Below are positions 17,477 through 25,988 of a stretch of DNA of 64,000 nucleotides, one piece after another. Position 1 is the stretch's first letter, and every line of letters starts with the position of its first letter. The notes beneath the pieces are model-generated. The model saw nothing but the letters and a program-made list of their open reading frames with translations. It made no database searches and was not told where the DNA came from. The DNA is from Pseudarthrobacter sp. NamE2 (lineage in GTDB: Bacteria; Actinomycetota; Actinomycetes; Actinomycetales; Micrococcaceae). The stretch is taken from the NCBI RefSeq assembly GCF_005796205.1, contig NZ_VAHN01000013.1:46163-110162 (forward strand), given 5' to 3'. Both the position numbers and the translations under genes were made by a program.

Positions 17477-17495
17477 GTGATTGAGCCTGTCGAAA
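17477..17495. repeat. Copy of the TTGAGCCTGTCGAAA repeat (intergenic)
   Basis: GTGATTGAGCCTGTCGAAA differs by one base from the core of the copies inside cysH (32332-32354) and the sulfonate permease gene (38741-38763). It lies 18 nt after the phoX stop. The same core recurs in many actinobacterial genomes as far as I recall. Confidence 0.7.
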
Positions 17496-17497
17496 TC

Positions 17498-17641
17498 AAC
17501 GCTCTCTCACCTATGGCGACTTCAGGACCAACGCTCTCTCACTTCCGCCGGCTGGGCGGCGGACAGTGGGAGAGCGTTTCCCGTTGAGCCGCCAGAAGCG
17601 AGAGAACGTTCGGGTATTGGCTGCAAAAGGTGGGAGAGCGC
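17498..17641. repeat. Cluster of five AACGCTCTCTCAC units before menD
   Basis: Forward units AACGCTCTCTCAC lie at 17498-17510 and 17530-17542. Reverse-oriented units are GTGGGAGAGCGTT at 17566-17578, GCGAGAGAACGTT at 17598-17610, and GGTGGGAGAGCGC at 17629-17641. Units 2 and 3 form a long hairpin (arms extend through CCGCCG/CGGCGG around GCTGGG). The cluster fills the whole phoX-menD interval and ends 22 nt before the menD start. Confidence 0.8.
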
Positions 17642-17662
17642 TGGGGGTGGCAGACTGGGTTG

Positions 17663-19462
17663 GTGACTTCGCTGAACGAACCAGCCCCTGACGCCGCCCC
17701 CTACGACGCTTCTTCAGCAGGCGCTCCGGACGCGCCTGACGCTGCGGAGCCCCGGGAATCGGCACCCGAGCTGAGCGCATTTGCGGCGGCGCGTATCGCC
17801 GTCGGAATCCTGCTCGACGGCGGCGTGCGGCACGTGGTGGTTTCGCCGGGTTCGCGCTCGGCGCCCATGGCGTACGCGCTGGCGGAGGCCTCGGCTGCCG
17901 GCAGGGTGGAGCTGCTGGTTCGGATCGATGAGCGGGTTGCCGGGTTCACCGCCCTGGGCCTTGCCCTGTCCACCGGCTCGCCGGCGGCGGTGCTGACCAC
18001 GTCCGGCACCGCCGTCGGGAATGTGCTGCCGGCAGTGATGGAGGCCAACCATGCCGCGGTGCCGCTGATCGTCCTGTCGGCGGACCGGCCGGATGAACTC
18101 CGTGGCACCGGCGCCAACCAGACCACCATCCAGCCTGACCTCTTCGGCGAGCAGGTCCGTTTTGCCGCTGACGTGCCCGCCGGCAGCAACCCCGAACGCG
18201 CCATCCGGACCGGGCTCTCCGCGGCTACCGGCGCCTTCCCCGACATCCCCCCGGGACCGGTACAGCTCAACCTGGCATTCCGCGACCCGCTGGTCCCGCC
18301 GCCCGGCGACGGGCTCCCGGAAGCGGCGGGGCGGCAGCGCTACCGCATCGGCACCGACCCGCTGGTCATGAATTTGCCGCCCGCGGCGGAGGAGCTGCCG
18401 GAGCGCCGGACAGTAGTTCTCGCCGGACACGACGCCGGGCCAGTTGCCGAGGCTTTCGCCCGCGCCCACAGCCTGCCGCTGCTGGCCGAGCCGTCCTCCA
18501 ATGCGCGCTTTGGGCCCAACGCCGTGGGCCCGTACCGGCTGCTGCTTGAGCACTTCGGGCCCGGGGCAGGGCACGCCATTGAGCGGGTGGTGCTGTTCGG
18601 CCGGCCCACCCTGTCCCGTCCGGTGGCCGCACTGCTGGCCCGCGCCGACGTCCAGTCCACCCTCTACCAGCCGGTTCCGGTGGCCTGGTACGAGCCCGGG
18701 CGGCGCACCGAACTTCCGCTCGAGAACCTGGCCGACCTCGCTGATTTTGCGGGCCGCGGCACCTCCGCATGGCTGGACACCTGGCTGCTGGCCGGCTCGG
18801 CCGCGCAGCACGCGCTGGACCAGGTCCTTTCCGCTCAAGCTTCAGCGACAGGTCCCTCCGTGGGCGCCCTGGTCTGGAAGCACACCCGCGGCCAGCTGCT
18901 GCTGGGCTCATCCAACGGAATCCGGGACGTTGACCTCGCCGGCCTGCCCGCGCCCGAACCGGCGGCAACCGTCTATGCCAACCGCGGCCTGGCCGGGATC
19001 GACGGCACCGTCTCCACGGCCACGGGCATCGCGCTTGGCGGCGGGCAGGAGACCACCGTCCTGCTGGGGGACGTCACCTTCCTGCATGACGCCGGCGGGC
19101 TGCTCCTCGGCTCCGGCGAGGAGCAGCCCGACCTTCGGGTCGTGGTGCTCAATGATGCCGGCGGCGCCATCTTCGCATTGCTCGAACACGGTGCGGTGGA
19201 GGAAAGCGGCACCTACGGAGACACCGTCGAGCGACTCTTCGCCACCCCGCACTCCGTTGACATTGCGGCACTCGCCCGCGCGTACGGCGTCGGGCATTCC
19301 CTGGTGAGTACGACGGCGGGACTCGCCGAAGCGCTCAACCAGCCTGTGAAGGGGCGCAGCATCGTGGAAGTCCGCACGGACCGTCATGCGCTGCGGCAGC
19401 TGCACGCCAGGATTGAGGAGGCAGTGGCGGCCGCTGTCGGGAAAGTCCTGGCCCAGCAGTAG
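17663..19462 (+). CDS. menD: SEPHCHC synthase (menD), 599 aa
   Basis: Thiamine-diphosphate enzyme that couples isochorismate with 2-oxoglutarate. Visible hallmarks are SPGSRSAPMAYA near the N-terminus, the conserved Glu region IDERVAGFTALG, STGSPAAVLTTSGTA, and the ThDP/Mg loop NDAGGAIFALLEHG. Length fits the family. I chose GTG 17663, which gives a short acidic leader; CAGACT (17651-17656) lies exactly 6 nt upstream, and there is no ribosome-binding site. Longer in-frame starts would run into the repeat cluster. It is convergent with the amino-acid ABC operon. Confidence 0.92.
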   Translation: MTSLNEPAPDAAPYDASSAGAPDAPDAAEPRESAPELSAFAAARIAVGILLDGGVRHVVVSPGSRSAPMAYALAEASAAGRVELLVRIDERVAGFTALGLALSTGSPAAVLTTSGTAVGNVLPAVMEANHAAVPLIVLSADRPDELRGTGANQTTIQPDLFGEQVRFAADVPAGSNPERAIRTGLSAATGAFPDIPPGPVQLNLAFRDPLVPPPGDGLPEAAGRQRYRIGTDPLVMNLPPAAEELPERRTVVLAGHDAGPVAEAFARAHSLPLLAEPSSNARFGPNAVGPYRLLLEHFGPGAGHAIERVVLFGRPTLSRPVAALLARADVQSTLYQPVPVAWYEPGRRTELPLENLADLADFAGRGTSAWLDTWLLAGSAAQHALDQVLSAQASATGPSVGALVWKHTRGQLLLGSSNGIRDVDLAGLPAPEPAATVYANRGLAGIDGTVSTATGIALGGGQETTVLLGDVTFLHDAGGLLLGSGEEQPDLRVVVLNDAGGAIFALLEHGAVEESGTYGDTVERLFATPHSVDIAALARAYGVGHSLVSTTAGLAEALNQPVKGRSIVEVRTDRHALRQLHARIEEAVAAAVGKVLAQQ

Positions 19463-19581
19463 GCATACGCTGCCGGTGGCGGCTCAGCTCGTGGTCCCGG
19501 ATCAGTACCCCGCGGGTCCAGCCGGTCTCGTCCTGCCGCAAAACCCTGACATGCAGGTCGAAAGCCGGGGGAGCGGGCCTG

Positions 19582-20382
19582 CTATTCCTCGATCTCGATG
19601 TGCGTCGGGTCCAGGACGCGGCGGAGGAACTCCTTGGTGCGCGGTTGGGTGGGGGCGCCGATGACCTGCTCGGCCACGCCTTCCTCCACCACCACGCCGC
19701 CGTCCATGAACACCACGCGGTCCGCCACTTCGCGGGCAAAGCCCATCTCGTGGGTGACCACCAGCATGGTCATGCCCTCCTTGGCGAGGTTGCGCATAAC
19801 GGAGAGGACATCGCCCACGGTTTCCGGGTCAAGGGCGGAGGTGGGCTCATCGAAGAGCATCAGCTCCGGTTCCATGCTCAGTGCGCGGGCGATGGCCACG
19901 CGTTGCTGCTGGCCGCCGGAGAGCTGGTCCGGGTAGCGGTCGGCAAGGTGTCCCAGTCCAACGCGTTCCAGGTTGTGCATGGACACCTTGTCCGCCTCGG
20001 CCTGGGACCGCTTGAGGACTTTGGTCTGGGCGATGGAGCAGTTGCGCTTGGCATCAAGGTGCGGGAACAGGTTGAACTGCTGGAACACCATGCCCACCTT
20101 GCGGCGCATCCGGTCGATGTCCACGTCCGGATCGGTGGCTTCGAAGCCGCCCACCTGGATGCTGCCCTGGTTGGGCTGCTCCAGCAGGTTGACGCAGCGC
20201 AGGAGCGTAGACTTGCCGGAACCGGACGGGCCGATCAGGCACACCACCTCGCCCGGCGCCACGTCCAGGCTGATGCCCTTCAGGACTTCGTTGGAGCCGT
20301 AGGCCTTGCGCAGGTCTTTGATGGACACCCCGGCGGCGTGGATGGTGCCGGTACTTCCGGAGGAATGTATGACGTCGTTCAT
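19582..20382 (-). CDS. Polar amino-acid (glutamate-type) ABC transporter ATPase, 266 aa
   Basis: Walker [10 protein letters not shown] at residues 51-59, signature [15 protein letters not shown], Walker [13 protein letters not shown] and the switch region VVTHEMGF are all present. The sequence is of the GlnQ/GluA subfamily that energises polar amino-acid uptake. It is the last gene of the binding protein-permease-ATPase operon, 12 nt after the permease. An N-terminal extension of about 18 residues precedes the conserved [11 protein letters not shown]. Confidence 0.92.
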   Translation of the reverse strand: MNDVIHSSGSTGTIHAAGVSIKDLRKAYGSNEVLKGISLDVAPGEVVCLIGPSGSGKSTLLRCVNLLEQPNQGSIQVGGFEATDPDVDIDRMRRKVGMVFQQFNLFPHLDAKRNCSIAQTKVLKRSQAEADKVSMHNLERVGLGHLADRYPDQLSGGQQQRVAIARALSMEPELMLFDEPTSALDPETVGDVLSVMRNLAKEGMTMLVVTHEMGFAREVADRVVFMDGGVVVEEGVAEQVIGAPTQPRTKEFLRRVLDPTHIEIEE

Positions 20383-20394
20383 TGGCTTGCCTGC

Positions 20395-21186
20395 CTATCG
20401 CTTGGTCCGCGCGGAGCGGCTTTCGAACTTCCGGGCCAGGAGGCTCAGCGGGATGGTGATGACCAGGTAGAAGGCGCCGGCTACCAGCAGCGGCGTCAGG
20501 CCGGCGCCCAGGCTGGAGATGCCGTCGCGGCCGAACTTGGTGAGCTCGTACTGCGAGGCGGTCAGGCCCAGGACGTAGATCAGCGACGAATCCTTGGTCA
20601 GCAGGATGATCTCGTTGGTCAGCGGCGGCAGGACGATCTTGAACGCCTGCGGGATCACGATGGTGACCATGGCCCGCCACTGGGGCATGCCCAGGGACCG
20701 GGCGGCTTCCATCTGGCCCTTGGGAACGGCCTGCAGGCCGGCGCGGAGGGTTTCAGCGATGTAAGCCGAGGCCACCATGCCCAGCGAGATCATCACGATC
20801 ACTGTGACGTTCCAGGAGACGCCGAAGGCCAGCGGGACGCCGTAGCCGAAGGCGATGAACACCAGCAGGGCGGGGATGCCGCGGAAGAATTCGATGTAGC
20901 CGGTGGCGATCCAGCGGTAGAGCGGAAAGCTGGAGAGCTTCATCAGGGCCAGCAGCAGGCCGCCGGACAGGCCCACGATGAAGCCCAGGAAGGTGTAGAT
21001 CAGGGTGTTGACCAGGCCGGTGGCGAAGATGTCGGGGAACATCGGCCCGATCTTGGCGAAGTTGAAGACGCTGTTGCCAATCGTCTCCCAGTCCGTGGCC
21101 AGGATCAGTGCGATGATGGCCACCACAAAGATTCCGGCTTGGACGTAGAGGCTTACTCTGGCCCGCTGACGTGCGGTCATTGCCAT
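20395..21186 (-). CDS. Amino-acid ABC transporter permease (HisM/GlnP type), 263 aa
   Basis: About five membrane helices, with the EAA loop GMPQWRAMVTIVIPQAFKI that contacts the ATPase. The EFFRGIPALLVFIAFGYG segment is typical of polar amino-acid permeases. Only one permease is present, so it probably forms a homodimer. It is separated from the upstream binding-protein gene by a 127-nt gap that holds a strong hairpin, suggesting reduced expression relative to the binding protein. Confidence 0.92.
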   Translation of the reverse strand: MAMTARQRARVSLYVQAGIFVVAIIALILATDWETIGNSVFNFAKIGPMFPDIFATGLVNTLIYTFLGFIVGLSGGLLLALMKLSSFPLYRWIATGYIEFFRGIPALLVFIAFGYGVPLAFGVSWNVTVIVMISLGMVASAYIAETLRAGLQAVPKGQMEAARSLGMPQWRAMVTIVIPQAFKIVLPPLTNEIILLTKDSSLIYVLGLTASQYELTKFGRDGISSLGAGLTPLLVAGAFYLVITIPLSLLARKFESRSARTKR

Positions 21187-21212
21187 GGTTGCTCACATTC
21201 GTTATGCGTGGC

Positions 21213-21252
21213 TGGGGCCCCGGACTGCGATGGCAGCGTGTCCGGGGCCCCA
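21213..21252 (-). terminator. Strong intercistronic hairpin between binding protein and permease genes
   Basis: TGGGGCCCCGGAC (21213-21225) pairs perfectly over 13 bp with GTCCGGGGCCCCA (21240-21252); the loop is 14 nt. No T-run follows on the minus strand. It is more likely a partial terminator or 3'-end stabiliser that raises binding-protein mRNA over the rest of the operon. Confidence 0.7.
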
Positions 21253-21313
21253 ACTGCGTGGTTCTCAGGGCCGCGAAGGCGCCGGGGTGAAGGAACCCCG
21301 GGCCTGCGTTCTG

Positions 21314-22117
21314 CTACTTGGCGGTCTCGCCGAACCAGGTGGTCTTGAACTTCTCGAGTGAGCCGTCCCCTTCCAGGCGCTCCAGCGTGCCGTTAACCTT
21401 TTCCAGCATGGCGGTGTTGCCCTTCTTGACGGAGATGCCGAGCTTCTCGCCCGTGGCAAAGTCCTCAACGCTCTTGAACTTGGGATCGTCCTTGATGGCG
21501 TAGCCCAGCACGGACTGGTTGCCCAGGGCGGCGTCGATGGTGCCGGCCTGCAGTGCCTGGACCAGGAGCCCGGTGTCCTCGAACTGCTGTGCCTCGATGC
21601 CCTGTTCCTCGGCGTAGTCGGCGCCGGTGGTGGCCTGCTGGACGCCCACCTTCTTGCCCTTGGCGCTGTCCAGACCGGTGATGCCGGAGTCCTCGCTGGC
21701 CACGAGCGTCAGGTCGTCGTCCAGGTAGGGGTCGGAGAAGTCCATGACGGATTTGCGGGTGTCCGTGATGGAGATCGAGGAGATGCCCAGGTCGCACTGG
21801 GTCAGGGCGGTGCCGGTCTCGATGGCCTCGAAGGAGCTGTCCACGATGCTGAGCTCGGCGCCGAGGTCCTTGGCAACTTCCTTGGCGATATCCACGTCGA
21901 AGCCAACCGTTTCGCCGTCCTTTTCGAACTCGAACGGCTCGTAAGGGATGTCCGAGCAGACAGTGAGCTTGCCTGCATTGATCAGCTGGATGCCGCCCTC
22001 GGAAGCGGCCGGGGTGGAGTTGCCGCCGCCGCACGCCGTGAGGGTGAGGGCGCCGGCGGCGAAGAGTGCTGCTGCCTTGGCGGTCATTTTGGCCGCGGCC
22101 AGGGACTTGAGCTGCAT
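21314..22117 (-). CDS. Amino-acid ABC transporter substrate-binding lipoprotein, 267 aa
   Basis: A lipoprotein signal peptide ends in a LTAC lipobox with Cys29, followed by a Gly/Ser linker. The mature protein is a family 3 binding protein: LTVCSDIPYEPFEFE, VGFDVDIAKEVAKDLGAE, a DLGISSISIT strand, and GKKVGVQQATTGADY. These are typical of glutamate/glutamine or cystine binders; specificity cannot be read from sequence alone. A good AAGGTAAG site precedes the ATG, and a clear promoter lies about 60-90 nt upstream. Confidence 0.92.
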   Translation of the reverse strand: MQLKSLAAAKMTAKAAALFAAGALTLTACGGGNSTPAASEGGIQLINAGKLTVCSDIPYEPFEFEKDGETVGFDVDIAKEVAKDLGAELSIVDSSFEAIETGTALTQCDLGISSISITDTRKSVMDFSDPYLDDDLTLVASEDSGITGLDSAKGKKVGVQQATTGADYAEEQGIEAQQFEDTGLLVQALQAGTIDAALGNQSVLGYAIKDDPKFKSVEDFATGEKLGISVKKGNTAMLEKVNGTLERLEGDGSLEKFKTTWFGETAK

Positions 22118-22176
22118 AATTCTTACCTTTTGTTGCAGGGGTATGCGGTACTAAATCGGTTCATAGTGTAGCGCCG

Positions 22177-22205
22177 ATTATGAGATGTGCATCACAGGAA
22201 ACCAA
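22177..22205 (-). promoter_or_regulatory. Sigma-70-type promoter of the amino-acid ABC operon
   Basis: Read on the minus strand, TTGGTT (22200-22205) and CATAAT (22177-22182) are separated by exactly 17 nt. The surrounding 70 nt are markedly AT-rich for this genome. The predicted transcript would have a leader of about 55 nt before the ATG at 22117. Confidence 0.6.
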
Positions 22206-22282
22206 GTTTCACTATTGGATAACTAAATCACACCACAAACCAAGCGTGTCGGGATGTGAGTTGTCTGCCATCCCGAACCCTG

Positions 22283-22347
22283 CCCAACTGACTCGCAGTT
22301 AACGTCGTGAAAGTGCTTTTTCGCGACATTCAGTGCGAGTTAGTTGG
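22283..22347. repeat. Dyad of the CCCAACT/TAACGTCGTGAAA family after the menF stop
   Basis: The left arm reads CCCAACTGACTCGCA then GTTAACGTCGTGAAA. The reverse complement of the right arm reads CCCAACTAACTCGCA then CTGAATGTCGCGAAA. It ends 3 nt from the menF stop codon (22351-22353, minus strand). Both arms match both arms of the dyad at 42604-42669, so this is a dispersed repeat family made of two head-to-head units. Confidence 0.85.
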
Positions 22348-22350
22348 GGG

Positions 22351-23757
22351 TTAGCTGCGGATGCCCAGGGCCTCGAGCATGGGCCGGAATTTGGCCCACG
22401 TCTCTGCCAGTTCAGCCTCGGGCTGAGAGCCGTCAACAATTCCGCAGCCGGCATACAGCCGCACGGTATCCGGGGCCTCGATGACGGCCCCGCGCAGGGC
22501 GATTCCCCATTCCCCATTGCCGGCCGCATCCAGCCAGCCCACCGGACCGGCATAGGGTCCCCGGTCGAGGTGCTCCAGCTTGCGGATCAGCTCGCCGGCC
22601 ACCCGGGTGGGGGTTCCGCAGACGGCGGCAGTCGGGTGCAGGGCGTTGATCAGCGCGAGGCAGGTGGGCACGTGCCCTTCAACCTCCGTAAGTTCGGCCT
22701 TGACGTCGGATGCCAGGTGCCACACATTGGGCAGCTCCAAAATGAACGGCTCGTCGTGCGCGTTCATCGCCTCCGAAAACGGGGCCAGCTGCGTGGTCAG
22801 CGACTGGATCGCGATCTCATGCTCGTGCCGCTGCTTCTCGGAGCCGGCGAGCACCCGCGTGGCGTAGTCCATGGGAAGGCCGTCCTCGCCGTGGGCGTCG
22901 CGCCGGTCCAGAGTTCCCGCCAGGACGCGGGCCTGTGCGGTCCGGCCCTCCACCTGGATCAGCATCTCGGGGGTGGCGCCCACCAGGCCGTCCACGCCGT
23001 ACGTCCAGCATTCGCGGTACTGGGCCGCCAGCTCACGCAGCACCTGGGATGCGTTCACGCCGGCGGGGACCGTTGCCACCACGTCCCGCGCCAGCACCAG
23101 CTTCTCCAGCGCACCCGTGCGGATTTCCTCCACCCCGGCAGTAACGGCTTCCATCCACGCTTCCTCACCCAGGGAACCCGTGTGAAGCGTGGCGCCGGCC
23201 GCCAGGGGGAGCGGGCGTACGACGGCGCCGCCTCCGGGAGCCTGGGCGGCGCCAAAGGTGGCGTGCCCGGCGGAGTCCGCTGCCGCCGTCGTTGTTCCTG
23301 CAGCCGGGACGCCGGCAAATGCCGTGGGGCCGGCCAACCAGCGGTCCAGGGCGGCGAGCGCACCCGCCCTGGTGAGCTCAACGTCGTCGAACGTCAGCTG
23401 TGTTACCCATGCCTGGTTGTCGCGCACGCCCACCACGACCTCCGGCACGACCAGCCGGGACTCATACGGCGAGGTTTTAGAAAATGCGAAGGAGCCGAAG
23501 GCCACGGGACCGGTGCCGGGCAGTTCAACCGGGTCTGTAATGCGGGCTTCGATGACCAGGTGGCGCCACCAGATATCGGCCTCCAGGAACCGCTCCGGCC
23601 CGGTGGCCGTGAAGCGCGCGACCTCGCCGAAGCCGGCCAGGCCCGACTCGCGTCGTGTCCAGCAGAGGACGTCGTCACGGACCAAAAACGATGGCAGCCC
23701 CCCGGCGAAATTTCGGCCATCAAGGGGGACTGTCAAGGTGCGGAGCGTGCTCGTCAT
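22351..23757 (-). CDS. menF: Isochorismate synthase (menF)
   Basis: Chorismate-utilising enzyme, 468 aa. The C-terminal catalytic domain contains KLVLARDVVATVPAGV, TPEMLIQVEGR, ALHPTAAVCGTP and YAGCGIVDGSQPEAELAE, the usual motifs for Mg and chorismate binding. The N-terminal 200 residues are the variable domain. It converts chorismate to isochorismate as the first step of menaquinone synthesis (or of a siderophore pathway, for which no other gene is present here). It is divergent from menG, sharing a 114-nt intergenic promoter region, and is followed by a dyad 3 nt after its stop. Confidence 0.9.
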   Translation of the reverse strand: MTSTLRTLTVPLDGRNFAGGLPSFLVRDDVLCWTRRESGLAGFGEVARFTATGPERFLEADIWWRHLVIEARITDPVELPGTGPVAFGSFAFSKTSPYESRLVVPEVVVGVRDNQAWVTQLTFDDVELTRAGALAALDRWLAGPTAFAGVPAAGTTTAAADSAGHATFGAAQAPGGGAVVRPLPLAAGATLHTGSLGEEAWMEAVTAGVEEIRTGALEKLVLARDVVATVPAGVNASQVLRELAAQYRECWTYGVDGLVGATPEMLIQVEGRTAQARVLAGTLDRRDAHGEDGLPMDYATRVLAGSEKQRHEHEIAIQSLTTQLAPFSEAMNAHDEPFILELPNVWHLASDVKAELTEVEGHVPTCLALINALHPTAAVCGTPTRVAGELIRKLEHLDRGPYAGPVGWLDAAGNGEWGIALRGAVIEAPDTVRLYAGCGIVDGSQPEAELAETWAKFRPMLEALGIRS

Positions 23758-23871
23758 GATGAGACAACATTAGTACTCGAAAATACCCTTCATGCCGAGT
23801 AACCGGATGCGCAGGTTTGCGCATCCCTGTTCGGGGTGGTCGGGGCCGTGCCGAACCTTTGAGACAATGTC

Positions 23872-24651
23872 ATGGTGAACCGAGCATCCCTGGATAAGCG
23901 TCCGGACGAAGTAGCCACGATGTTTGACGACGTCGCCCCCAAATACGACGTCGTAAACGATGTCCTTTCCATGGGGCAGACGCGCCGCTGGCGCAAGGTT
24001 GTGGTGGAAGCGATGGAGGTCTCCAAGGGCCAGCGCGTCCTGGACCTCGCCGCGGGCACCGGAACGTCCAGCGAACCTTATGCCGATGCCGGCATTGACG
24101 TGGTGGCCTGCGACTTCTCGCTCGGCATGCTGAAGGTGGGCAAGCGCCGCCGTCCGGACATCAACTTCGTGGCCGGAGACGCCACCAACCTGCCGTTCGC
24201 GGACAACTCTTTCGACGCCACCACCATCTCCTTCGGCCTGCGCAACGTCAACGAGCCCAAGAAGGCGCTGCAGGAGATGCTCCGCGTCACCAAGCCCGGC
24301 GGGCGCCTGGTCATCGCCGAGTTCTCCCAGCCCGTGGTTCCGCTGTGGCGCACCATGTACACCGAGTACCTGATGCGCGCGCTTCCGGCGATTGCCACCA
24401 AGGTGGCCTCGAACCCGGACGCATACGTCTACCTCGCCGAGTCCATCCGTGCATGGCCGGACCAGGACAACCTGGCCGCCTGGCTGCAGGAAACCGGCTG
24501 GGAGAACGTCACCTACCGCAACCTCACAGGCGGCATCGTGGCGGTGCACCGCGCGTTCAAGGCTGCCGATACAACGCCCGACGGCGCTGCTGCCGCCATC
24601 GCCGCGAACAAGGGCCCGGTGGCCAAGCTGCGCCGCAACATCACCCGCTGA
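23872..24651 (+). CDS. menG: Demethylmenaquinone methyltransferase (menG/ubiE)
   Basis: Class I SAM methyltransferase, 259 aa, with the UbiE/MenG signature: [19 protein letters not shown] at the N-terminus, SAM loop [12 protein letters not shown], and [16 protein letters not shown]. It adds the ring methyl group in the last step of menaquinone synthesis. The start is ATG 23872 or GTG 23875. GACAAT (23863-23868) lies 6 nt before the GTG and no ribosome-binding site is visible, so a leaderless start at 23875 is possible. A prenyl-chain reductase and polyprenyl synthase follow in the same orientation. Confidence 0.92.
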   Translation: MVNRASLDKRPDEVATMFDDVAPKYDVVNDVLSMGQTRRWRKVVVEAMEVSKGQRVLDLAAGTGTSSEPYADAGIDVVACDFSLGMLKVGKRRRPDINFVAGDATNLPFADNSFDATTISFGLRNVNEPKKALQEMLRVTKPGGRLVIAEFSQPVVPLWRTMYTEYLMRALPAIATKVASNPDAYVYLAESIRAWPDQDNLAAWLQETGWENVTYRNLTGGIVAVHRAFKAADTTPDGAAAAIAANKGPVAKLRRNITR

Positions 24652-24656
24652 CCCGG

Positions 24657-25988
24657 ATGAAGGTACTGATTGTCGGCGCGGGGCCGGCCGGATCCACCGC
24701 TGCCTACTATCTCGCCAAAGCCGGCATTGAGGTCACGGTGCTGGAGAAGACCAGCTTCCCGCGCGAGAAGGTGTGCGGCGACGGCCTGACGCCGCGTGCC
24801 GTCCGGGAGATCCAGAAGCTGGGCTTGCCGCATCCGGAACACGACGGCTGGCGGCGCAACAAGGGCCTGCGCCTGATCGCCGGCGGCCGGACCATCGAGC
24901 TGCCGTGGCCAGAGGTTTCGGACTTCCCGCAGTACGGCCTGATCCGCACCCGGATGGGTTTCGACGAGGAACTCGCCCGGCACGCCCAGTCCGCCGGCGC
25001 AACCATCCTCGAGCGGCACAGCGTCACCGACGCCTTGCACTCGGAGGACGGCCGCGTGACCGGCGTCCGCGCAGCGCTCCTAAACGAGTCCGGACGCAAG
25101 ACGGGGGAGACGCGCGACTTCAGCGCCGACGTCGTGCTCGCTGCTGACGGCAACTCCACCCGCACCGCGGTGTCCCTCGGGATCCAAAAACGCGACGACC
25201 GACCGCTTGGCGTGGCCGTCCGCACGTACTTTACGTCCCCGCGCACCGATGACGACTGGATGGAAGGCTGGCTGGAGCTCCCCGGCCGCGACGGCAGGCT
25301 GCTGCCCGGCTACGGCTGGGTGTTCGGCGTCGGCGACGGCACCTCCAACGTGGGCCTGGGCATCCTCAACTCGTCCAGGGAGTTCGGCAAGCTCGACTAC
25401 AAGCAGGTCCTGCGCGAATGGACCGCCGGCATGCCCGCTGAGTGGGGCTTCACCCCGGAGAACCAGGTGGGCGAGATCCGCGGCGCCGCACTGCCCATGG
25501 GCTTCAACCGCACACCGCACTACTCGCCCGGCCTGCTGCTGCTGGGTGACGCCGGCGGCATGGTCTCACCGTTCAACGGCGAGGGCATCTCCTATGCCAT
25601 GGAGTCCGCCCGCTTCGCCGCCGAATTCATCATCGACGCCTCCGCCCGTTCGCTGGCCAGCGGGGGAACGTACGACGCCGACGCGCACCTTGCCCGGTAC
25701 GCGGACTACGTGCGGGAACAGTGGGGACGCCACTTCACGCTCGGCCGGGTTTTTGCCGCGCTGATCGGCAAGCCCGCCGTCATGCAGCTCGCGCTCCGGA
25801 CCGGCATGCCGGTCCCGGTGCTGATGCGCTTTGTGGTCCGGCTGCTGGCCAACCTCACGGACCCGTCAGCCAAGGGCATCGAGGACCGGATGATCCGGAT
25901 CCTCGAAGCGCTGGTTCCGGCCACATCCAATACCCCGTCGGCTTCGAACCAGCGGTATCCGAAACAAAAAGTTAGGGTTAACCCGTGA
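24657..25988 (+). CDS. Geranylgeranyl-reductase-family FAD protein, menaquinone reductase (MenJ-like), 443 aa
   Basis: It begins with an FAD Rossmann motif, VLIVGAGPAGSTAAYYLAKAG, and has the family's VCGDGLTPRAVREI and LLLGDAGGMVSPFNGEGISYAM segments. The order menG, this reductase, long-chain polyprenyl synthase mirrors a mycobacterial neighbourhood, where MenJ saturates one isoprene unit of menaquinone. A role in making MK-n(H2) is therefore likely, by context. The ATG at 24657 is 5 nt after the menG stop. The stop overlaps the next GTG (GTGA). Confidence 0.85.
   Translation: MKVLIVGAGPAGSTAAYYLAKAGIEVTVLEKTSFPREKVCGDGLTPRAVREIQKLGLPHPEHDGWRRNKGLRLIAGGRTIELPWPEVSDFPQYGLIRTRMGFDEELARHAQSAGATILERHSVTDALHSEDGRVTGVRAALLNESGRKTGETRDFSADVVLAADGNSTRTAVSLGIQKRDDRPLGVAVRTYFTSPRTDDDWMEGWLELPGRDGRLLPGYGWVFGVGDGTSNVGLGILNSSREFGKLDYKQVLREWTAGMPAEWGFTPENQVGEIRGAALPMGFNRTPHYSPGLLLLGDAGGMVSPFNGEGISYAMESARFAAEFIIDASARSLASGGTYDADAHLARYADYVREQWGRHFTLGRVFAALIGKPAVMQLALRTGMPVPVLMRFVVRLLANLTDPSAKGIEDRMIRILEALVPATSNTPSASNQRYPKQKVRVNP

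Noticed and set aside
17498..17641. CRISPR array
   Set aside because: The repeated units are only 13 nt, in both orientations and unevenly spaced; no cas genes are present.
19463..19581. Gene remnant between menD and the ABC ATPase (minus-strand peptide [17 protein letters not shown])
   Set aside because: It looks protein-like for about 30 residues, but there is no start, no recognised family and only 119 nt; not enough to call.
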